Positions 14,418-22,597 are shown, numbered from the stretch's first letter. The stretch is 33,616 bases of DNA from Streptomyces sp. NK15101 (GCF_020400725.1 NZ_JAINVG010000082.1:1-33616); one strand, 5' to 3'. Program-made: numbers and translations. The notes: generated by a model from the letters alone, not told the origin.

Positions 14418-15649
14418 GCAGCGAGCGCAACGGGTGTAGCGAAGGCCCGTTCGGGGTCGTAGGGCATGTGGTTCTGCAGGCAGTGGTAGAGGCAGCCGAG
14501 AAGCTTGTTGAACAGGTTCCGCAGGGCGGCGGTGTGGCGTTCACCGGTGGCACGTCGGCTGTCGTAGTGCTCGCGGGGTTCGTGCGAGCGCAGGGCTGCG
14601 AAGGCCCACATGTAGCCGACGGAGGCCAGCCTCTGGTTCTTGACGGCTCGGGCGACCACGACGCGGCTGCGGCCTGAGGCCCGGGTCACCGGGGCGGCGC
14701 CGGCATACGCCTTCAAGGCCCGGGCGTCGGCGAATCGCTCCCGGTCGTCACCGACCTCGGCGATGACGCGGGCTCCGGACAGCACCGACAGGCCGGGGAA
14801 GCTGGTGATGATCTCCGAGTCGGGGTGGGAGAGGAACGCTTCCTCGGTGGCCGTCGCGAGGTCGTCGACGCTTCGGCAGGTGGCTTCGAGCTGCTGGATC
14901 AGGGCCTGGGCCTGCTTGCCCATGGCCTGCTCGACCTGCGGCAGCTGGTGCAGGCACTCCCTGCGGAAGATCTCCCGGAGCCGTTCGACCTCGGCGTCGG
15001 TCCCGCGTCGGAGCCGACCGGCGCGATTGAGCAGAGCACGCAGTTGGCTGCGGGTGAGCCGGGCTGCTGCCGCAGGGGTAGGCGCCGCGGCCAGGACCAC
15101 ACGAGCGTGCTTGGAATCGAGGCCCAGCGTGCCGGAACCGTGAAACGCCTGGAGAGCGGCCGGGTAGTACTCGCGCAGATGGGAGCGGAGTCTGTTGACC
15201 ATCTGGGTCTTGTCCCAGACCGCGTCCTGATGTGCGCGGGCCAGGACGGCGACAGCCTGGACGAGTTCGCTGTCAGAGGGCAGCGGCCGGTGGGCGGCCA
15301 TGTCGGTGCGGAGGATGTTGGCCAGGACGCGGGCGTCGGCCGCATCCGACTTGGCCCGGGCGACGCTGCCGCGGTCCCGGTAGCGGGCGGCGGCCAGCGG
15401 ATTGATCGCGTAGACCTTCCGCCCGGTGGCCCGTAGGCCGGCGACCAGCAGGCCGCGCGGAGTCTCGATCGCCACCGGTATGGGCTCCTCCGGACTGTCG
15501 CCGTGGCGGGCCAGCAGCTCTAGCAAGGCGTTGAAGCCGGCGCTGTCGTCGCTGATCCTCAGCTTCGCCAGTTGGGTGCCATGCTGATCGACCAGCGCGA
15601 TGTCGTGGTGGTTCTCGGCCCAGTCGATGCCGCAGAAGACCTTGCTCAA
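14414..15649 (-). CDS. IS110-family recombinase (DEDD transposase)
   Basis: A 411-residue protein from TTG 15647-15649 (LSKVFCGIDWAENHHD), preceded by GGAGAACGAGG; a GTG at 15704-15706 would add 19 unlikely residues. The N-terminal DEDD/RuvC-like domain shows the first Asp in FCGIDWAE (residue 9) and further acidic residues in VAIETPRGLL and AKSDAADARVLA. A coiled central region follows (LREIFRRECLHQLPQVEQAM). The C-terminal Transposase_20 domain has ITSFPGLSVLSGARVIAEVG and the Ser-containing APVTRASGRS. It is full length without lesions, so plausibly active. IS110 recombinases are guided by a bridge RNA from the element's own flank. Confidence 0.92.
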   Translation of the reverse strand: MSKVFCGIDWAENHHDIALVDQHGTQLAKLRISDDSAGFNALLELLARHGDSPEEPIPVAIETPRGLLVAGLRATGRKVYAINPLAAARYRDRGSVARAKSDAADARVLANILRTDMAAHRPLPSDSELVQAVAVLARAHQDAVWDKTQMVNRLRSHLREYYPAALQAFHGSGTLGLDSKHARVVLAAAPTPAAAARLTRSQLRALLNRAGRLRRGTDAEVERLREIFRRECLHQLPQVEQAMGKQAQALIQQLEATCRSVDDLATATEEAFLSHPDSEIITSFPGLSVLSGARVIAEVGDDRERFADARALKAYAGAAPVTRASGRSRVVVARAVKNQRLASVGYMWAFAALRSHEPREHYDSRRATGERHTAALRNLFNKLLGCLYHCLQNHMPYDPERAFATPVALAA

Positions 15650-15706
15650 CCTCGTTCTCCCGTTCCTGCGTTGTTTCGCGGTGCTGGTCGGTTCGATGCG
15701 GAGCAC

Positions 15707-15930
15707 GCGGCGCTCTAATAGAAGTGCTCAGGGCACGCCATCTCATGAGCCGTTCGTGACTCCAGCGACCGGCAGGGACCTCGGTCTGCTGGAGAGCTCC
15801 GGGCTCGCGAACTGCTGAGAGGTCGGCCCCTGCCGGCGGGCTGGGGACATGAAAACCTGGCTGGGTGCGGTGCCATCGGGCGGGGCGCGGTCTTGCTGAA
15901 GGGATCGCGTCCCCGGATCCACCTTGGGCC
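15707..15930 (-). ncRNA. Candidate bridge RNA region of the IS110 element
   Basis: The 5' flank of the recombinase gene holds two foldable segments. CCGGCAGGG (15769-15777) pairs with CCCTGCCGG (15828-15836), with an inner ACCTC/GAGGT stem separated by a four-base one-sided bulge and a long unpaired interior. GGGGCGCG (15882-15889) pairs with CGCG-T-CCCC (15906-15914). Stem-loops with internal unpaired regions in this position are what IS110-group bridge RNAs show. No guide-target match could be tested here, and the RNA ends are unknown. Confidence 0.4.
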
Positions 15931-16421
15931 TCCGCCCGACGGCGTGGTGAGGAGGAGCCGGTCTGACCCGAGGGATCACAGTCCCGGAACGGCGGCAGGC
16001 TTCCACCTCACACAGCGAGCCCTTGCACTTCCATGCTTAGGCTCACCGCTGAGCTATTAGATCCACCTCGCCGGACTCCATGTCGCCGCCATTCTCATCT
16101 GGTCGGCGAGATGATCCGAAGGAAACGGCCTGGTCCTTCCATGGCCGGAGATGGACGGATAACGCCGCATGGCGGTCACGGTCCAGGCACCTCGCCCAGC
16201 CGTCGTGGGCATTGTGCTCCTCGGGCCTCCGGCAGTGGCGCAGCGCCCCCGTGAGAGCCGGGACGCCTGGGTGTGGCTCTGTGGCGGCTCCGACCCAGGG
16301 GGTGGTCGGAGCCGCCACAGAACATCCGCGACAACGCGGCGCGGACCGACGAGACATCGAGGCCGTCTGAGGAGGAGGGGGCGGCCTTCGATGTTCCGTT
16401 CGGTCCCATGGGGCCCCCTTA
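15931..16421. other. Intergenic region without a recognisable gene
   Basis: Frames exist on both strands but none has a ribosome site, a known motif or consistent codon use. The only clear structure is the 18-bp hairpin at 16278-16321. Confidence 0.45.
16278..16321. repeat. Perfect 18-bp hairpin
   Basis: TCTGTGGCGGCTCCGACC (16278-16295) and its exact complement (16304-16321) flank the loop CAGGGGGT. It is the strongest hairpin in this gene-free stretch. It could be a terminator of a lost gene or a mobile-element end. Confidence 0.6.
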
Positions 16422-16467
16422 GTAAATATATATACCGCCAAGTAGGCAAGGGCATGAAAATTTTCAT
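16422..16467. promoter_or_regulatory. AT-rich patch with a 14-bp palindrome
   Basis: An island of A/T (TAGTAAATATATATACC) is followed by the perfect palindrome ATGAAAATTTTCAT at 16454-16467. In this GC-rich background it stands out. TGAAA/TTTCA palindromes resemble operators reported for RpiR/MurR-type regulators, and an RpiR-family gene lies 80 bases away. The gene it would control is not present, so this may be an orphaned promoter-operator. Confidence 0.4.
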
Positions 16468-16516
16468 TCCAAACGATCATGTGGGGACCCGAAACCCGGC
16501 CCAGTCGTCTCGGCCA

Positions 16517-16554
16517 GTTCCAGCCGCCTCGGTCGGTTCCAGCCGCCTCAGTCG
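16517..16554. repeat. 19-bp tandem duplication across the rpiR-like stop codon
   Basis: GTTCCAGCCGCCTCGGTCG (16517-16535) is followed by a copy with one change (16536-16554). The second copy contains the stop codon of the RpiR-family gene (16548-16550). Confidence 0.7.
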
Positions 16555-17492
16555 TCCAGGAAGAAGTCGTGCTGTTCCGCCGCGTGCTCGTACTTCTCGA
16601 GCCGAGCCTGCGTACGCTCCGGGTCCGCGTCCGCGATGGCCTGGAGGATGCCCGCGGACAGCACCCCCGGCGCCGCGTACGAGTCGAAGACGAGCCGCGA
16701 GCCCGTGCCCGCGGTGAACACCTCGTCGGCCTCGTCGGCCAGCGGCCCGAGCGCGAGGTCCGTGATCAGCGCGACGCGCAGCCCGACACCGTGGGCGGCG
16801 CGCACGACGGCGAGGGTCTCCTTGGCGTGCCGCGGCATCGCGAAGGCCAGCACCCACGTACCGCCCGCCTCGCGCGCCTGGAGCAGTCCGTCGTAGGCGA
16901 CGCTGCCACCCCGCGTCACCACCCGGACATCGGGGTGGATGCGCCGCGCGGCGTACGCGAAATACTCGGCGAGGGAGACCGAGATCCGCAGGCCCACGAC
17001 GGTCAGGGGGACGGACCGGGCCAGCTCGCGGCCGATGCCGACGATCCGGTCGGGGTCGGCCAGGGCGCGCCGCAGGGACGTCAGGTTCTCGATCTCGGCG
17101 TCGATCGCCGACTGGAGCTCGTTACGGTGCCGCCCCTCCCCCTCCCCCTCACCGGGCGCCCCGGCGACCGCGCTGAGCGCGATGGGCTGCAGAGCCTCCC
17201 GGAGCGCGGGATAGCCGCTGAAGCCCAGCGAGGAGGCGAACCGGGTCACGGACGGCTGGCTGACCCCCACGCGCTCCGCGAGCTCGGTGATGGACAGGAA
17301 CGCCGCCTCGGTGAGGTGATCGGTCAGGAACTGGGCGATACGCCGCTGCGCGGGAGACAGCCGGTGCCCGCCGAACAGCGCCCGCACCCGCTCGGCGGGA
17401 GAGGCCGTCTCCATCACGGCCTCCGCCTCGGACGAGCCCCTGCCCGGCGTGATCGCGGCTGCCTGTGCACGCGCCTGCTGCCCGGATGCCAC
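16548..17492 (-). CDS. RpiR/MurR-family transcriptional regulator
   Basis: A 314-residue protein. GTG 17490-17492 is chosen because GAAGGAG lies six bases upstream. After a 40-residue low-complexity N-terminus comes the HTH_6 domain (LSPAQRRIAQFLTDHLTEAA, ELAERVGVSQPSVTRFASSL). An acidic linker follows, then a SIS sugar-phosphate-binding domain (ARSVPLTVVGLRISVSLAEY, VLAFAMPRHAKETLAVVRAA, GLRVALITDLALGPLADEAD). Such regulators sense phosphosugars or other metabolites and control catabolic genes. No target operon remains next to it; the palindrome at 16454-16467 could be its operator. Length and motifs are complete. Confidence 0.9.
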   Translation of the reverse strand: MASGQQARAQAAAITPGRGSSEAEAVMETASPAERVRALFGGHRLSPAQRRIAQFLTDHLTEAAFLSITELAERVGVSQPSVTRFASSLGFSGYPALREALQPIALSAVAGAPGEGEGEGRHRNELQSAIDAEIENLTSLRRALADPDRIVGIGRELARSVPLTVVGLRISVSLAEYFAYAARRIHPDVRVVTRGGSVAYDGLLQAREAGGTWVLAFAMPRHAKETLAVVRAAHGVGLRVALITDLALGPLADEADEVFTAGTGSRLVFDSYAAPGVLSAGILQAIADADPERTQARLEKYEHAAEQHDFFLDD

Positions 17493-18182
17493 GGAGTGTC
17501 TCCTTCTCGTCTCGCTGCCGCCCAAGATAGTTCACCCGCGCCCGGCCCCCATGAACCGGAGGCACCGGCCCGCGGGCACCGCCATGGCATCACCATGCGT
17601 GGGAAGGCCTGTCTGACTGCGCATCAACGCCATGGGCGAGACCCTGGCACCGGCAGCAGAAGGTTCCCTTTTCGCCACCGGACGTTGAGCCACAGGCCGG
17701 ACACCGGTTACGCCGAGTTCGACGCCCGCTCCTGGCACCACCCGGCCGGACACGCTCCCGCCACTCGGCACAGGGCGCGGGGCCCGGGGGCAGGACGGGC
17801 GCGGCCCGGCGGCCCGTGGTGACCGCCGAGCCGGTGGTGGGTCTTGGTGACGTTCGGCCCCTGCTGGAACAGGGCGGCCATGTCGGTGCCGTGGTGTTCA
17901 CGACGCGCGGAGAACATGCGCGCGCGTACGCCTCCAGTACGGCACACAGCCGCTCGCCACGGCCCTCGGCCCAGCCCCGCACGACTTCGAGCCCTGCGAA
18001 GTGGGCAATCCGCAGCAGAGCCTTGGGGCGGGAACATCCCACACGCCGGCCGGCGAGAACAACCCTCGTGTGAACGGGGAGCAGGAGCCCGATCCCGAAT
18101 CGGGCTCCATGAGCCGGGACCGTCTGCGTCCTCCTGGAAGTGCACACCTGAGTACGGGTGAACGCGCTCAGGCCCGGGCGAC
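17493..18182. other. Degenerate intergenic region
   Basis: About 690 bases without an assignable gene. On the minus strand short coding-like pieces occur in different frames (ALLRIAHFAGLEVVRGWAEG near 17970; TDMAALFQQGPNVTKTHHRL near 17860), suggesting the remains of one or more genes. I cannot identify them. Confidence 0.35.
18084..18108 (-). terminator. Hairpin after the NmrA-like pseudogene
   Basis: GGAGCCCGAT (18084-18093) pairs with ATCGGGCTCC (18099-18108) around a five-base loop, about 75 bases past the stop of the minus-strand pseudogene. It is a plausible factor-independent terminator. Confidence 0.55.
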
Positions 18183-19014
18183 TCAGCGGAAGGCGTGGGC
18201 GTTCTCCGGAGCCCACTGCCGGAACGGGCGGGCCGGCGTTCCGGTGATCTGTGAAACCGTGTCGCGCACCATCGACAGCTCGGGGTTCACGTCTCCGCCA
18301 GTGACGTCGAGCACGGCGTCCGCGGCCTCGGGCCCGAAGACCGCGACCATCTGTGCGCGGGCCTGCCGGCGGCTGATCTCGGCGAAGGGGACCTCCCTGC
18401 CAAGTGCTACCGCGATGGCCTCGACCTGCTGCCGGGCGGTCACCGGCTCCGGACCGGTCAAGGCACAGGTGCGTCCGTGGTGGCCGGGCTCGGTCAGTCC
18501 CACGCGTGCCACCTATGCGATGTCCGCAGGGTGGATGGTCTGCAGCGCGGTCCCGGCGTACGGCGCATGGACGGTCTCCCGGCCGCGGACGGAAGCGGCC
18601 CGCATCAGGGCGTTCGATGCGAACTGCGTCGGCCGCAGGATCGTCCAGGCCATGCCGCTTGCCTTGAGCAGCTCCTCCACCGCCAGGTTCTCACCGGCGG
18701 GGCCGAGGTGCGGGGGTCTGGACGGTGATGGACGACACCAGCACGACGTGCTCCACGCCCGCCTGCCGGGCGGCTTCGAGGATGTCCGCGTCTGAGCCCG
18801 GACGCGACACGAGAAACAGCGAGCGCACCCCTCTCAGCACGGACTTCAGCGACGCAGGCTCTGCCAGGTCGCCCTGCACGGCCTCGACCCCTTCGGGGAA
18901 GACGGCCCGAGCGGCATCACGGGTGAGCCCCCTCAGGGGCCCGGCACCGCGTGCGTGCAGCTCCTTGAGCAGGGCACTGCCCATGTTTCCAGTGGCTCCG
19001 GTCACGAGGATCAC
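18183..19014 (-). pseudogene. NmrA-like NAD(P)-binding protein, one frameshift and one nonsense codon
   Basis: GTG 19012-19014 starts VILVTGATGNMGSALLKELH, the Rossmann glycine motif of NmrA/atypical SDR proteins, and continues through GVEAVQGDLAEPASL and GVEHVVLVSSITVQT. An extra C in a run (plus-strand G at 18712-18716) shifts the frame. Restoring it gives ENLAVEELLKASGMAWTILR and RPTQFASNALMRA, interrupted by TAG at 18513-18515 where relatives would have an aromatic residue. The same frame then runs to TGA at 18183 (PFAEISRRQARAQMVAVFGP). With two point changes it would be a normal protein of about 275 residues, so decay is recent or the shift is a sequencing error. Confidence 0.82.
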
Positions 19015-19027
19015 GGGCGGGTTTCCC

Positions 19028-19052
19028 GTCGTCTGATGATCAAGCAGACGAC
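19028..19052. promoter_or_regulatory. Inverted repeat upstream of the NmrA-like gene
   Basis: GTCGTCTG (19028-19035) and CAGACGAC (19045-19052) are perfect inverted halves nine bases apart, immediately upstream of the NmrA-like start. It could be an operator for an absent HxlR- or TetR-type regulator, which often controls such genes. Confidence 0.4.
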
Positions 19053-19269
19053 ACGCTAGAACCTCAATCGCACTTCAGGTCAAGGCGCCTGGCCATGCCC
19101 GCGACCGGACACGTTCGTCCGTACCCGGCTGGGCATGCTCGCGTGTACGCCGACAGGGACCGTCCCGCGTGCGCGGGAAGCAGCCGTGGCCCGGTCGGAG
19201 CCCATGGATGCTCGATGAGCCATCCCCACGAGTGTGAGGAGCGGCGTCCTGGCTTCGTCCACGTGAAGT

Positions 19270-19702
19270 GGTCCCGGCACAACTCCTGTGGCGCCGGTTG
19301 GGTGTGAGGGTGGCCTGCCGCACTTGGGCGGTGTGCGCCGTGGCCGGCGGTGCAGGGGGAACGGGTCTCAGCGTGTCCAGATGGACTGTGCTTGCCATGC
19401 CCGTCGACGGTGTCAGCGAGATGGATCGAGAAACACGAACCCTCGCGGAGTTCGATGGTGGTGCGGAGGAAGCCGAATCGACCCTGCTGGAGGCGGCGAG
19501 CACGTACGAGCACAAGCTCTGGAAGGTGACCCGACGGGAGATCTTCAAATGCTTCAGCCGGTCCTCCTTCCTCCGCGTCCACGGCCGAATGGCTACGTAC
19601 GGGGTTCTGCTGCAGCTCGCCGAACTGGTCCATGACACTGCGGAGCCCACAGGCAAGCCCCCTGCCTGAAAATGGCCTGCCCCAGAAGCTGTGCCGGAAC
19701 CC
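19270..19702. mobile_element. IS-end-bounded unit C (about 430 bp) with a small ORF
   Basis: The left end GGTCCCGGCACAACTCCTGT (from 19270) and the right end CCCAGAAGCTGTGCCGGAAC (19681-19700, then CC) are diverged inverted copies of the ends of units A and B. No transposase is inside; a 90-residue frame is (19397-19669). Confidence 0.42.
19397..19669 (+). CDS. Small hypothetical protein inside unit C
   Basis: A 90-residue frame from ATG 19397 (an alternative ATG lies 24 bases further on). G/C dominates third positions. It looks helical and charged: EAESTLLEAASTYEHKLWKV, TRREIFKCFSRSSFLRVHGR, MATYGVLLQLAELVHDT. No ribosome site, signal or membrane segment is evident. The family is unknown; it may be the 3' part of a longer gene captured between the two IS-like ends. 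Confidence 0.38.
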   Translation: MPVDGVSEMDRETRTLAEFDGGAEEAESTLLEAASTYEHKLWKVTRREIFKCFSRSSFLRVHGRMATYGVLLQLAELVHDTAEPTGKPPA

Positions 19703-20570
19703 GTGAAGTAGCAGCAACTGATCAGCGGTTCGGGCAGCGGTTGGCGATCTTGGGTGCTGCGCACGTTCACCAGAAATGGCATCGCCCGCCGAGGATCAGG
19801 ATCGGGGCAGATTATTGATCTTGGCGGTGCCGGCGTCCGGCGGGGCGTCCTGGTGCGAGGAATGACGTCGAGGCGATGTGGCGGTCGTGGTTGTCCGGAC
19901 TGACATCGTCGGAAGCGAGCTGCGACGGAGTCGCTTCGGACGCGGTTCGAAGCCCTTGGTGCGGCTGACGCGCCGGATTGGGTGCGGTCCGAGATCGATG
20001 AGAACCAGCCGGAGCTGGCACGGTTCGCGCTGCTCCGCTCCTTGTGGCGAGGCGCGATCGACGGCTGGGCCGACCCAGGAGCTGGTGCCGTTGGCGGTGG
20101 GGCGGTCGACGATGGGGCACGGAGGCGGGGCCGGTGATGGTCTTGTTCAGCTGCTTCTCGGCGGCTGCCTCCACCAGCTCGTTCGCCGTCTTCGTGGGAG
20201 GATGCAGCGGACGCGGCAGCCCTGCATCGCGGGTTCGGCGCCCAGGATGATGGGCATGGGGACTTGCCGGTGGCGGCATGCTCGTGAGCCGTGCGGCGTC
20301 CGGGCAGCGGCATCTCGATCAACGTACGGGGCCGCCGTCCCGCTCGCCACGCATCTCATGGTCTGCGTCCACCAGGCATCGTGGACCGGGGTGAACTTGA
20401 CCACAGACGACCCCCACCACAGGCGCCCCCCGCCGAGTCGCCTTCGCAGAAAGCAGCAAACCAGAGACTTCTTCCCTGTCGCCGAAGTGGTTCGGACCGG
20501 ACTCGGCCCGGTCGCCCTGCTCCCTCAATGATCTTTGAGGGAGCGCGGAGCCGCGCTCCCAGGTATTCGT
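19703..20570. other. Degenerate region with unassigned coding fragments
   Basis: No complete gene is seen. On the plus strand around 19930-20080 a frame reads TRFEALGAADAPDWVRSEID and LARFALLRSLWRGAIDGWAD with host codon use. On the minus strand around 20125-20200 another reads PTKTANELVEAAAEKQLNKT, and around 20450-20510 GPNHFGDREEVSGLLLSAK. They look like pieces of at least two genes brought together by rearrangement. I cannot name them. Confidence 0.35.
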
Positions 20571-21791
20571 TCAGGGGAGAAACGTCACTGCCGGGAAAGC
20601 CGGGGACGGCCCGTCGAGCAGGTGGCCCCGCCGGTGGCGCAGGTGCTCGTCGAAGAACGCGAGCGGATACGCCTGCTGGATCTTCACAGCCTGGTCGGGA
20701 TCGAGGGTGCCGATCACGTCCTGGAGCTGCTGCGCGCTCCATCCGAACAGCTTCGCCACCTGCGGGAACAGTGCCTCGTTGTCGCCGCATGAGACGTGGG
20801 CGGCACCTTGGGCCTGGATGTTCAGACGCCAGCCCCGCAGGTGCGACCAGAAGGCGGCGACCGCGGGATCCGTGGCTCGGGTGAACTCGGCGGACATCAT
20901 CATGAACGGCCGCTCCAGGTCGCCGGCCAGTGGCGGCTTCATCTGCATCGGGCCGTCGAGGCTCAGCCCGGCCCGGATGCGGTCGTCGGCGAGCATGGCG
21001 CAGGCGGTGGCCGTCCCGCCCTTCGACCAGCCGAGCGCACCGATGCGCCGCGGATCGGGTGACCCGAGCAACCCGGCCGGCAGTTCCCGGCGGTCGACGT
21101 CGGGATTGCGCCCCGCGGCGAGTTGCTCGACGCAATCGAGGACGAAAAGCAGGTCGGCGGCGAAGTCCCCGGGCAGCGTCGGCGCCCGCCTGTCGTAGAG
21201 TGGGACGGCGATCCGCCCGTCGGGGAACTCGGTGTACGTGTCGTACTGGTGAGCCACCGTCACGGCCGCGTATCCGTGGCTGGCGAGCTCCTGGACCATG
21301 ACGGTGTGGTCGCCCTGGTGGCTGTGCGCACCGTGCGAGAACACGACGACGGGCAGCCGTCGGCCCGTTCGTCGCACCGGAGCGCCCGCGTGGCCGGCCG
21401 TGAGCGGCCCCAGGGGAGCCAGGTCGCCGAACCCGGCATCGGCGAGGAACGCCCGGAGCGCGCCGTCCGGCATCCAGGGCGCCACCGGGTACCGCTGGAC
21501 GTCCCGGGCGGGATACCAGACGGTGGCCATCAGCTCGCGGAAGCGTCCGGGGCCGGCGATGTCGTCCGGACGCGACCGGTCGACGAGGTGCAGCCGGACG
21601 GTGCCCACCGGGTGCGGTCCGGTCGGCGCGGGCAGCATGAGCCGCGTCGCGGCGGGGGCAATGGCGGCCGGGTCGGCCCACGCGGGGCCGGCAGCGGCGG
21701 CGAGCGGCACGGTGGCCCCGACGGCCAGCGCGGCTCCCAGCATGCCGCGGCGCGTCATGCCCCTCCGGTTGATGATCGGCGTGTCGGTCAT
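20571..21791 (-). CDS. Secreted alpha/beta hydrolase (PAF-acetylhydrolase/lipase-like)
   Basis: A 406-residue protein; ATG 21789-21791 follows GGGAGGGG. A twin-arginine-type signal (NRRGMTRRGMLGAALAVGAT, ending AWA near residue 39) predicts Tat export. The catalytic domain resembles PAF-acetylhydrolase isoform II/plant-type lipases: oxyanion region PVVVFSHGAHSHQG (about 147-160), nucleophile elbow GALGWSKGG with Ser256, probable Asp279 in SLDGPM, and His332 in GAAHVSCGD. The elbow is GWSKG instead of the more usual GHSxG. It probably cleaves acyl esters outside the cell. It is monocistronic; both flanks are degenerate DNA. Confidence 0.88.
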   Translation of the reverse strand: MTDTPIINRRGMTRRGMLGAALAVGATVPLAAAAGPAWADPAAIAPAATRLMLPAPTGPHPVGTVRLHLVDRSRPDDIAGPGRFRELMATVWYPARDVQRYPVAPWMPDGALRAFLADAGFGDLAPLGPLTAGHAGAPVRRTGRRLPVVVFSHGAHSHQGDHTVMVQELASHGYAAVTVAHQYDTYTEFPDGRIAVPLYDRRAPTLPGDFAADLLFVLDCVEQLAAGRNPDVDRRELPAGLLGSPDPRRIGALGWSKGGTATACAMLADDRIRAGLSLDGPMQMKPPLAGDLERPFMMMSAEFTRATDPAVAAFWSHLRGWRLNIQAQGAAHVSCGDNEALFPQVAKLFGWSAQQLQDVIGTLDPDQAVKIQQAYPLAFFDEHLRHRRGHLLDGPSPAFPAVTFLP

Positions 21792-22080
21792 GGCCCCTCC
21801 CGTGGTAACGCATGGTCAACTATGCCACCACGGGCAGTCCGTGGGCGCAGGGGAACGGTGTCACGTGCCCCTCCCCCGCGGCATCGGCCCACGGGTGTAC
21901 ACCCCGGGGTCGACGCGGCCGACGGTGCCGTACGGTCGCGAGGCCGTCCCGGTCACCTCGGGCTCGCGGTCCAGCAGGATCGATCGGCCCGCTCCGGCCA
22001 TGGAACTCAGCCCACGTGTTCGCCCTCGGGCAGCCCGTACACGCGGATCTGCTCGAAGGTGAGCAGAACTCGACAGAACT

Positions 22081-22110
22081 CGGGTGACTCGGGTGACTCG
22101 GGTGACTCGG
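22081..22110. repeat. 9-bp tandem repeat, about 3.3 copies
   Basis: The unit CGGGTGACT is repeated perfectly. The unit length is a multiple of three, so copy-number changes would not shift a reading frame through it (plus-strand Gly-Asp-Ser). Confidence 0.7.
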
Positions 22111-22175
22111 CTCCAGCAGCTGCTGCACCGCGTCCGGTCGCGTTCGATGTGCTCGCCGGATGTGTCCGGGTCCCC

Positions 22176-22217
22176 GATGTTTCTCCGGGGATGTTTCTCC
22201 AGGGACGTTTCCACGGA
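22176..22217. repeat. 14-bp imperfect tandem repeat, three copies
   Basis: GATGTTTCTCCGGG, GATGTTTCTCCAGG and GACGTTTCCACGGA follow one another; a looser fourth relative (GGATGTGTCCGGG) lies just before. It could be tandem protein-binding sites or slippage products. Confidence 0.6.
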
Positions 22218-22410
22218 GCACCGCGAGGGCGCGGTTCGCGTCGACGCAGCTCGGGAGCGGTCGAGACGACGACAGCGGGGGCAGCGGGGTGCTGTACGGG
22301 GCCGGCCGCAAGCTCACCCGGACGCGCCGGGACAGCGTTCTCGCCATGGCGTGGGCGAGGCGGTCCTCACAGGCCCTGCCCTTCGAGACTTCCGTGAGGT
22401 GACAAGGGGC

Positions 22411-22590
22411 TCAGAGTGGCCGGTCGTCGCCTTCGGCCTGGAGGGTGGCGAAGTCGGTGTGGGCCGCGTGGGCGGCTTCGGGATGCGTCTGGTGCTTCTC
22501 GTGCTCGACAAGTGCCCGGTGGATGTCGGCCAAGCCAGGGTTCCGGCCCCGGCGCTTGCCGGTGGGGATGATCGCCCTTCCTCGCCGGGA
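22411..22590 (-). pseudogene. Short coding fragment after the CGNR-type gene
   Basis: On the minus strand, immediately after the CGNR-type stop, a frame with excellent codon use runs to TGA 22411-22413. It includes ADIHRALVEHEKHQTHPEA and HTDFATLQAEGDDRPL. GAGGAAGGG lies before it, but the next codon is ATC, not a standard start; TTG about 60 bases further in is the first possible start (about 40 residues). It may be a beheaded gene once co-transcribed with the regulator. Family unknown. Confidence 0.35.
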
Positions 22591-22597
22591 GACGGCC

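Larger units (their letters stand above)
14394..15930 (-). mobile_element. IS110-family element (ends estimated)
   Basis: The recombinase at 14414-15649 has a non-coding 5' flank (about 15650-15930) with stable hairpins and almost no 3' flank. A long 5' flank and a short 3' flank is the layout of the IS110 group proper. These elements lack terminal inverted repeats, so both ends are guesses. Confidence 0.5.
21792..22410. other. Gene-poor region with short repeats
   Basis: No complete gene is recognised. On the minus strand, 22010-22075 reads VLLTFEQIRVYGLPEGEHVG followed by a stop, with good codon use. A 48-codon ATG frame (about 22007 to 21861) follows it. Both may be the tail of a lost gene. 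Two short tandem repeats (22081-22110 and 22176-22217) lie upstream of these pieces. Confidence 0.35.

Noticed and set aside
16479..17822. 447-codon plus-strand frame opposite the RpiR gene
   Set aside because: RpiR HTH and SIS motifs on the minus strand are unambiguous; the plus frame is Arg/Gly/Pro-rich without ribosome site.
17590..18216. Possible zinc-ribbon protein (CPACG and CCRC near 17650)
   Set aside because: The cysteines lie in an Arg-rich frame without consistent codon use or a start; insufficient support.
22081..22217. Possible CRISPR array
   Set aside because: Repeat units are 9 and 14 bp with no spacers, and no cas genes are near.
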